From Butyricicoccus pullicaecorum (lineage in GTDB: Bacteria; Bacillota; Clostridia; Oscillospirales; Butyricicoccaceae), in contig JAGZIN010000023.1 of assembly GCA_018366195.1 (NCBI GenBank), positions 1-40,696 on the forward strand: a stretch of 40,696 nucleotides of DNA, given 5' to 3'. Under the pieces are notes generated by a model. The model saw only the letters and a list, made by a program, of their open reading frames with translations, was not told the DNA's origin and did no database searches. Numbering within the stretch: position 1 is the first letter of the stretch; the number at the start of each line of letters is the position of its first letter. Of the stretch, positions 29,873 through 36,816 are shown piece by piece. A program made the translations under genes and the position numbers.

Positions 29873-32299
29873 GGAATTTCTCCAGGTATGTGGGGGTTAC
29901 GTCTGAATGTTGATGAATAAACTCCTCTGATAATGGTTCATCCCCACGTGTGTGGGGTTTACGCAATACACCGCCTGCTGGCAACCCAACATTGAGGTTC
30001 ATCCCCACATGTGTGGGGTTTACTGTATGGATTGAGATAACATAACACCAAACTCTGGTTCATCCCCACGTGTGTGGGGTTTACCACTGTATCACGCAGT
30101 AGATCGCTGAGAATGTCGGTTCATCCCCACGTGTGTGGGGTTTACTGCAAGTCGGGCAGATTTTACTGCAAGTTCAGCGGTTCATCCCCACGTGTGTGGG
30201 GTTTACATTGATTTACGCCATTGACACATTGGGCATAACCGGTTCATCCCCACGTGTGTGGGGTTTACATTTTTTCCGGCGATTCCGGCAGCATATTCCG
30301 CGGTTCATCCCCACGTGTGTGGGGTTTACGGATTTTGCTCACAACTCTCTCATGAGTTCGATACGGTTCATCCCCACGTGTGTGGGGTTTACCGAGGAAC
30401 GGGGAATGAAATTGTTCCATCTGTATGGTTCATCCCCACGTGTGTGGGGTTTACGCATAGCGCTCCCGCCGCGACGGCCGTCCCCGCTCGGTTCATCCCC
30501 ACGTGTGTGGGGTTTACTCGATGAATTCGGGGGATAATTTGTCCCAGAGCGGTTCATCCCCACGTGTGTGGGGTTTACTCTTATCAGTATGTGCATAAAT
30601 ATGTTTTTGAACGGTTCATCCCCACGTGTGTGGGGTTTACTCGGGACTATGGTGACGAAAAGATAGACACTGCGGTTCATCCCTACGTGTGTGGGGTTTA
30701 CCCTTTATTTTTTAAGCTTGAAGTCCTGTCTATCGGTTCATCCCCACGTGTGTGGGGTTTACTTGCAGTATGTCAAAGTTTCTCTTGCTAAATTGCGGTT
30801 CATCCCCACGTGTGTGGGGTTTACCTACGTTCTGATGTCCTGAACTATTCAAAATCCGGTTCATCCCCACGTGTGTGGGGTTTACGGGTACGTGTACAGG
30901 ACGCTACACTGGTATCTCGGTTCATCCCCACGTGTGTGGGGTTTACGAGATTTTTCGTCAGAAAAATACTACCCGTCCCGGTTCATCCCCACGTGTGTGG
31001 GGTTTACGCTGTTCTATGATGGTTTTCATGATATCACTCCGGTTCATCCCCACGTGTGTGGGGTTTACGCCCGCCCGTCTGGGGGGGTTCTGCCGGTTTT
31101 TCGGTTCATCCCCACGTGTGTGGGGTTTACCGTCCACGGGGGATATAGGGGGTATATTATATTCGGTTCATCCCCACGTGTGTGGGGTTTACGAAATGAC
31201 CTTAGCCATAAATTTTGAACGCCTCCGGTTCATCCCCACGTGTGTGGGGTTTACGTCCGCCGTATACAGTGCCGCGTCTGCATCCGCGGTTCATCCCCAC
31301 GTGTGTGGGGTTTACATCTATTAGCGCATTGCCAAAAATCTGTGCGTCGGTTCATCCCCACGTGTGTGGGGTTTACATTTGATGTTTGGTAAATCTGCGT
31401 CCAACTGCCCGGTTCATCCCCACGTGTGTGGGGTTTACATTCTATTTTTTGGACTTGAACTCATGTCTATCGGTTCATCCCCACGTGTGTGGGGTTTACA
31501 CCCGCGCCGGATTTAACAGATACGTTGGTATATGGTTCATCCCCACGTGTGTGGGGTTTACAATTGACCAGTGGGCAGAACAGGCTGGTGAAGCGGTTCA
31601 TCCCCACGTGTGTGGGGTTTACTGCATAGAAAACTGTGCAATATCGACTGTTCTACGGTTCATCCCCACGTGTGTGGGGTTTACCTTATTTGTAGATGAA
31701 GCACATAGTTTTAAGAACGGTTCATCCCCACGTGTGTGGGGTTTACGCTTATCCAGATTTTTTGATGGTGTCCAACAGCGCGGTTCATCCCCACGTGTGT
31801 GGGGTTTACCGCGGTAAAAAACTCTGTCAGCGCGCGCGTGACGGTTCATCCCCACGTGTGTGGGGTTTACTTTTTTCCGGCGATTCCGGCAGCATACTCC
31901 GCCGGTTCATCCCCACGTGTGTGGGGTTTACGCAATCCTCCCGGCTCCGGTAGCGTGTCTGTCCGGTTCATCCCCACGTGTGTGGGGTTTACATACCGAG
32001 CGCTTAAATGTCATTTTGCGGACCGGTTCATCCCCACGTGTGTGGGGTTTACGTTTCATTTTTCTTTTACCGCTAATAAAGCACCTGGTTCATCCCCACG
32101 TGTGTGGGGTTTACAGATGGAGCGTGCAGGTTACGTAGTGAAGCGTAAGGTTCATCCCCACGTGTGTGGGGTTTACTTTACAGCGTTCAATGAGCGCCTT
32201 GGTATCCGAAGGTTCATCCCCACGTGTGTGGGGTTTACGGCACAAAAAAAAGCCCTGAAGTCGAGGTTTACGGTTCATCCCCACGTGTGTGGGGTTTAC
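29873..32299 (-). CRISPR. Type I-E CRISPR array: 39 canonical repeats, one degenerate terminal repeat, 39 spacers
   Basis: Repeats are 28 bp at a 60-63 bp period, from 32272-32299 (leader end) down to 29935-29962. A decayed copy at 29873-29900 matches 20 of 28 positions. In transcript sense each repeat begins GTAAACC, forms a 6-bp stem CCCCAC/GTGGGG with an ACAC loop and ends ATGAACC, so crRNAs should carry an ATGAACC-type 5' handle. Spacers are 32-35 nt. Two canonical repeats differ by one base, at 29996 (CACATG) and 30674 (CCCTAC). Orientation is set by the I-E handle at the 3' end, by repeat decay at the low-coordinate end and by the leader next to cas6e. The strand is the same as all cas genes. 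Confidence 0.98.
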
Positions 32300-32390
32300 A
32301 CTGAAATCAAGTTGAATTTTGATTGTTCAGCGCTGCAATTCACCGGGTTTTATTCCAAAAAAATTCTAAACTCCAGTAGGTAGTCTTATA
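32300..32390 (-). promoter_or_regulatory. CRISPR leader between cas6e and the array
   Basis: This 91-bp AT-rich spacer separates the cas6e stop from the first repeat. On the minus strand it contains GGAATTTTTT-like A/T tracts and ends CTTGATTTCAGT against the first repeat. No clear sigma-A promoter stands out. The array may therefore be transcribed from the cas operon, from a weak leader promoter, or both. Confidence 0.65.
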
Positions 32391-33005
32391 TTATTGATTG
32401 AGTAATAGCATCCCCAAACCATAAGATTTTCCTGGACCGATTCCTTCTTGAATCGCTTTTTGAAATTGTCTTATATCAGTAATCTGAAGTGTTCCCTGAT
32501 AGTGGTACTGATCCAAATACATCCGTCCGCCGCGTTCCTGCGTATGCCGACCGGTGAACTGACCACCCTCCAGCTCCTGACAACTCAGCAGCTTAAAGCC
32601 ATTTTGTACACCTTTGCGATTCAACCAGGCAATACGTTCGTCTAAGGTGCGAAGAATACGCCGCCGACTATTCTTTTGACCATGCTGCACTACTTTTTTA
32701 GTCGGAGAAGCCAACAAATCAAAGTGCCAAACCTGCCCTTGCTGCATAGACTCCAACCACGAGGTCAAATCACGCTGTCCGCAAAAGTGCATCCCGGAGA
32801 GTACACGATTCCGGTTCACCGGGTGACTGGAATAGAGATATACTGCCAAAGTATTGCGGTCTTGACGCACGCGATACAAAACCTGTGCACTCTTGCGATC
32901 GCTTTCAAACAGCCCCATCATTATCTGGTGGAATCGTTGGCAGTCGCCTAGACACCGCTGAATATCCCTGCCATGAGGGAGCAAATCAATTTTTGTCAGA
33001 TACAT
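32391..33005 (-). CDS. cas6e: CRISPR RNA endoribonuclease Cas6e
   Basis: Encodes 204 residues with two ferredoxin-like folds. The enzyme cuts pre-crRNA at the base of the repeat stem and remains bound to the crRNA 3' hairpin in Cascade. A His at position 26 (QRFHQIMMGLF) matches the general-acid/base His of characterised Cse3/Cas6e proteins. The C-terminal glycine-rich loop (GPGKSYGLGML) is the RAMP signature. It overlaps the end of cas5 by 20 bases, and its ATG has GGAGG upstream. It is the last Cascade gene; its stop is 91 bases from the first repeat. Confidence 0.95.
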   Translation of the reverse strand: MYLTKIDLLPHGRDIQRCLGDCQRFHQIMMGLFESDRKSAQVLYRVRQDRNTLAVYLYSSHPVNRNRVLSGMHFCGQRDLTSWLESMQQGQVWHFDLLASPTKKVVQHGQKNSRRRILRTLDERIAWLNRKGVQNGFKLLSCQELEGGQFTGRHTQERGGRMYLDQYHYQGTLQITDIRQFQKAIQEGIGPGKSYGLGMLLLNQ

Positions 33006-33678
33006 CTTGTACCTCCATGTTGACTACACCGCGATGTACTGAACGGAGCGCGAAATCGCGTCCACCGGATATCCGTTCATCCGAGCGGGTATAGCTCGCC
33101 GTTCCACTTGCTGCAATCTCACATTCATAGAACAACGATTGCGGTGCTGTATTCTCTCCCTCTCGCTTACATACCGGATAATGGCGAATCACATCCATCA
33201 AATCAGCATAGGCCGTAGTCACTTCTTCCAAAACCGGACGAGACGGAACACAATTCTTACGCCCCAGATAAATCATCCACACAGGGTGCTGCAGCGCTTT
33301 GATAACCCGCTCTTGCCAGATTTCAGGCAAATCCAGCACCACCAAAAAATTGGCATCCTGCAAATACCAACGACGCGAAACCACGGTATTGCTTGATCTT
33401 GGCTTTCCCTCGGCGTTATACAACGGATTGCCTCGCACTGTATGAAAATCCAGCATACGAATACCAGAACGATCTGCTCGTACTGCCATATGCAGATTTG
33501 CAGACAGCTCAGCGATTTCCGGACTTTCTCGCTCGAGTCCTAACGCGCAGGAAAGCAGCCCTACGACACCAGACTTACTCGGAAAATCTCCGCTGTCGCG
33601 TGTATCCCACTTGGAATGATCGCCCCAAGACTGTAAAGCACCTTCCAACCGTAAAATAAGTAATTTTTTTTCCATCAT
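32986..33678 (-). CDS. cas5e: Cascade subunit Cas5e
   Basis: Encodes 230 residues of the Cas5/CasD subunit that binds the crRNA 5' handle. The N-terminal LLILRLEGALQSWGDHSKWDTRDSGDFPSKSGVVGLLSCALG is the family hallmark. The open frame runs back into cas7, but the ATG at 33678 lies just seven bases after the cas7 stop, has GTGAGG before it and gives the canonical start (a second ATG follows at once). It overlaps cas6e by 20 bases, so expression is coupled along the operon. Confidence 0.95.
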   Translation of the reverse strand: MMEKKLLILRLEGALQSWGDHSKWDTRDSGDFPSKSGVVGLLSCALGLERESPEIAELSANLHMAVRADRSGIRMLDFHTVRGNPLYNAEGKPRSSNTVVSRRWYLQDANFLVVLDLPEIWQERVIKALQHPVWMIYLGRKNCVPSRPVLEEVTTAYADLMDVIRHYPVCKREGENTAPQSLFYECEIAASGTASYTRSDERISGGRDFALRSVHRGVVNMEVQDVSDKN

Positions 33679-33685
33679 AGCTGCC

Positions 33686-34828
33686 TCACGCCAGCGTGTC
33701 GGCGACCTGTTCGAGTAGGTCAGGCAGTGTCTTGCACACCGTTGTCTCACAGACCGGTGTGATGGACGCATGCGCAGGGCAGAACCACATCCGCCGCTTG
33801 ACCGGTAAACCAAAGCTATTCTGGATGGTATCAGTCTGATGTACCAACGCTTGAATGCTGCCCTTGACCAAATCATAATCGTTCGCCGGCTCAGGTTTAA
33901 TCGGTCGCACAAAGGCATTTACCATGCTGACAGGTATCTTTTCTTCCTTACATTCAATCAATATCGCACTGGGAAGTACATTTCCAGCAAAGCTGTTCTG
34001 TTTTCCCGAAGGATTGGTCAGTGCCATTGCGCGGATCAAAACCGGAATCGCTATCCGAATCAGCTGGTCAGCATTCTCTGTATATTTCAGATTGTCACGC
34101 AAGATATCGGTATCCAGCGAAGCATACAGATAATAGCAGGATGCGTTGTAATCTGTATCAGCAATAGTAGCCGCGCCACTTTCCTGCATGGTTGCGCCAC
34201 TCAGAAGATCATCCATTGCGGTGAAGTAATCCGATTCCATATTCAGCTTATTGGTCGAAATTGCGTGCGCAACCTGCATAGCGGCCTCAACATTCCGGAA
34301 GGCATTGGAAGTGACCATGCGACCAAACAGTGCCATATCCAACGTAATCGGACGAACATCCGCACCCTTAACAGCATCCTGCAAGTCTTTTGCCTTCAGC
34401 GCTTTTACATCTTTCACAGATGCACAGTCCTTTATCATCTCATAGACAGCATCTGCAACTGCCTGAATGTCCTCTGGAGCATAGAAGATAATCTGCGCAG
34501 TATAGTTACCGTCTTTATTCTCTTTGCCCTCTTTGTTTCCAAATCCGCTGATTTTTTGAAATATCACATCAATGTACTCCTGACTGACACCAAGTTCGGT
34601 CAGTTTTTCAGCAACCAGCTGAGGGAGTTGACGGGTTCGGATACCAAAATGCTCTGCGCCAATCGCCTCAGAAAGTACGGATGACTTTCTCCAGCTTCGT
34701 TTCAGGCACTGACTGGATACACGACCACGGGTCGTGCCACCAAACATACAGGACTTCGGGGCTCCGGACTCATCCCGATTCAGATTGACAGGCGGATAGT
34801 TTTTCAGCATGTGAATTTCGTATAACAT
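33686..34828 (-). CDS. cas7e: Cascade backbone subunit Cas7e
   Basis: Encodes 380 residues of the Cas7/CasC/Cse4 subunit, six copies of which normally coat the crRNA spacer. The N-terminus EIHMLKNYPPVNLNRDESGAPKS and GTTRGRVSSQCLKRSWR are diagnostic for type I-E. DMALFGRMV, NVEAAMQVAHAIS and FAGNVLPSA are also conserved. Three bases separate it from cas11, and seven from cas5. The start ATG at 34828 overlaps the region of the GAAGGAG ribosome binding site used for close coupling. Confidence 0.97.
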   Translation of the reverse strand: MLYEIHMLKNYPPVNLNRDESGAPKSCMFGGTTRGRVSSQCLKRSWRKSSVLSEAIGAEHFGIRTRQLPQLVAEKLTELGVSQEYIDVIFQKISGFGNKEGKENKDGNYTAQIIFYAPEDIQAVADAVYEMIKDCASVKDVKALKAKDLQDAVKGADVRPITLDMALFGRMVTSNAFRNVEAAMQVAHAISTNKLNMESDYFTAMDDLLSGATMQESGAATIADTDYNASCYYLYASLDTDILRDNLKYTENADQLIRIAIPVLIRAMALTNPSGKQNSFAGNVLPSAILIECKEEKIPVSMVNAFVRPIKPEPANDYDLVKGSIQALVHQTDTIQNSFGLPVKRRMWFCPAHASITPVCETTVCKTLPDLLEQVADTLA

Positions 34829-34831
34829 AAA

Positions 34832-35350
34832 TCATTCTCCTTCTTGCACATTCGATGAATCTTCCGGTTTCTGATACAGTGCCCGCGCCCATTTTCGCTG
34901 TACACTTTGCTTTTCTCCATTCCAATAGAATAAATCTTCCAGCAACTGCTGACAATCGACTGCATAGCCTTTAAATTTTGCTAACCGAATGAGTCGAACC
35001 AGTTTGGTCAGCATAAAGCCATCTTCATCCCATGGCACATCGAGCAAGGTTTCCAGACGATGCCCTGTACTCTCTGAGATATCCTGATCTCGTCTCAACT
35101 GATAAAAAATCTGCTCGATTGGCTGGCGCTTAGCTTCTGTATCCCACAGACAGTGCAGACAGGCTGCTGCAAAAATACGATCCTCCTGCCAAGCGGTCGC
35201 CCCATAAGGCAGACACTGGTAAAAGATACGTACAGTACGTCCATCCGCCTGATACAGCATGGTTCCAACCTCTCGTTTGAGCGCGACACGCTCGCCCTTG
35301 GGCAGCGCATCCAACCGCTGAAAAAAGCTGTCCCAATCTGCTTTGGTCAT
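34832..35350 (-). CDS. cse2: Cascade small subunit Cas11e (Cse2)
   Basis: Encodes a 172-residue mostly helical protein, the dimeric belly subunit that stabilises the R-loop. Recognisable family features are FFQRLDALPKGERVALKREVG, the central GHRLETLLDVPWDEDGF and VRLIRLAKFKGYAVDCQQLLEDLFYW. Its ATG overlaps the cas8e stop by four bases (ATGA). It sits between cas8e and cas7, the standard I-E order. Confidence 0.94.
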   Translation of the reverse strand: MTKADWDSFFQRLDALPKGERVALKREVGTMLYQADGRTVRIFYQCLPYGATAWQEDRIFAAACLHCLWDTEAKRQPIEQIFYQLRRDQDISESTGHRLETLLDVPWDEDGFMLTKLVRLIRLAKFKGYAVDCQQLLEDLFYWNGEKQSVQRKWARALYQKPEDSSNVQEGE

Positions 35351-36816
35351 CGTTTCATCTCCTTTTTAATGATCGCAATTTCTTTTCTAAGGATTTTTTT
35401 CTGATTGCCCATGACTTGCAGCATGGTTTTACCACGCAATGTCAGCTGCTCCAATATCCAATCGGAACTTTTGACCGCTTCCTGACACAATGCATTGACC
35501 GCTTCCTGATACAATGCATTGACCGCCATACCGGAACTGAGCTTGCAATTAAAATCAAGCTGCGCCATTGCATCAAACTGCTTCCACAACAGCCGCTCAC
35601 AAAATGCATAATATTGTTGTCTGGCTTGTAGCCGGCTCTCTTCTGCAATTTCTTCATGCGTAAGAGATTTATACAGTGTTTGCCCCAACCTCTCAGTCAG
35701 CTTAATATATTCGGTGGTAAATTCCAGCGCATCACCCTTACCCAGTAACTGCTTGGGTATCTGGAGATCATGTCGCTGTGCTTTTAAATAGTTTGCCTGA
35801 TTGGTCTGAACCCCATAAAGGGTAAGAGATAAAGGACGATCAAAAGTGTCCAAATATTTATATTGCGCTACAATCTGCGGCGCACGTTTCCCCTGTGTAT
35901 CAATCAAATCCATCAGATTGCGCCAAATCGTTTCGTCATCAGAAGGCTTCCAATTCGCACGCCCTTTTTTCGTGATTCGATATGTCACATGTGGATCTTC
36001 CCATGCATCGGTCACTTCGTAGTTCATTCCCTGACTAAAGTACACACTTGAGACACTATGACCATCCTCGCTGGGAATGAGATGAATTCTCCGAGCCGGA
36101 AAATACATGCCGAATAACCATGATGTTCGAGCGACCTTTTGTTTTGGTATCACTTCATCAAAATTGCGCCACAATACAGGCGGACAATCCAACGGTAGCT
36201 CAATCCGATCGGTTCCAAGCATGCCAAAGACCAATGTTTCAAAAAGATTTCTCCCTTGGATTAAGGTAAACCACGGCGGTGCTCCATTGACATTGGAGGG
36301 ATAACCCTGTGCGGCAGCCGTGCAGAAAATTTGCGCGGCAAGCAGCAGCCGCAGCGCCTTGCCCGGGGTACAAGCAACACTCACACATTTGTGATCAAAA
36401 TGAATGTGATTGTTTCCGTTGGGAATGGAATAATCTAAAACAGTAACCGATTTGGGCTCTCGATCCCAGTCTTTTTGGTATGTGGTCTGAAGAAACGGTC
36501 TTTCCGGATGAAACAGATCAAAACTAACACCTTCTTGCTTGCATGTAGTGATATACTCCTGAATCACATCCGGATCAAAACAACCTTCAGTCAGCAGCCC
36601 ATCCAGATCATCCTCGTCTTCCGGACGGAGCATGTCCATCAAAAAGACAATCAGAAACCGATACACACTATACTCTACCATCGGAGAAATATCCCGAATA
36701 CTTTGGTATGTATGTGCCTGTTCCAGCGCTTCTAATAGACCGATTTCCTGCGCAACTCCGTTTTTATCAATGACCGGAATCCATGGCTGTGTCAAGATGT
36801 CAAACTTTGCTTTCAC
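35347..36816 (-). CDS. cas8e: Cascade large subunit Cas8e (Cse1)
   Basis: Encodes a 489-residue PAM-recognising subunit that also recruits Cas3. The N-terminus FDILTQPWIPVIDKNG, the loop region GYPSNVNGAPPWFTLIQG and NLFETLVFGML are typical Cse1 segments. The C-terminal four-helix bundle lies at about 360-489. Within it is a 24-bp tandem duplication (35471-35518) that gives VNALYQEA followed by VNALCQEA. The gene overlaps cas3 by 17 bases and cas11 by 4. It is slightly shorter than the E. coli protein. Confidence 0.95.
   Translation of the reverse strand: MKAKFDILTQPWIPVIDKNGVAQEIGLLEALEQAHTYQSIRDISPMVEYSVYRFLIVFLMDMLRPEDEDDLDGLLTEGCFDPDVIQEYITTCKQEGVSFDLFHPERPFLQTTYQKDWDREPKSVTVLDYSIPNGNNHIHFDHKCVSVACTPGKALRLLLAAQIFCTAAAQGYPSNVNGAPPWFTLIQGRNLFETLVFGMLGTDRIELPLDCPPVLWRNFDEVIPKQKVARTSWLFGMYFPARRIHLIPSEDGHSVSSVYFSQGMNYEVTDAWEDPHVTYRITKKGRANWKPSDDETIWRNLMDLIDTQGKRAPQIVAQYKYLDTFDRPLSLTLYGVQTNQANYLKAQRHDLQIPKQLLGKGDALEFTTEYIKLTERLGQTLYKSLTHEEIAEESRLQARQQYYAFCERLLWKQFDAMAQLDFNCKLSSGMAVNALYQEAVNALCQEAVKSSDWILEQLTLRGKTMLQVMGNQKKILRKEIAIIKKEMKR

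Noticed and set aside
30146..30178. Spacer with an internal repeat of TTTACTGCAAGT spanning the repeat-spacer junction
   Set aside because: Probably a chance echo of the repeat end inside one spacer; the similarity is short and not seen elsewhere.
30133..32383. Long open frames across the CRISPR region on both strands, translating as repeated HPHVCGVY, SSPRVWGL or NPTHVGMN units
   Set aside because: These are translations of the repeat DNA itself. They have no start sites, and the period equals the repeat-spacer unit.
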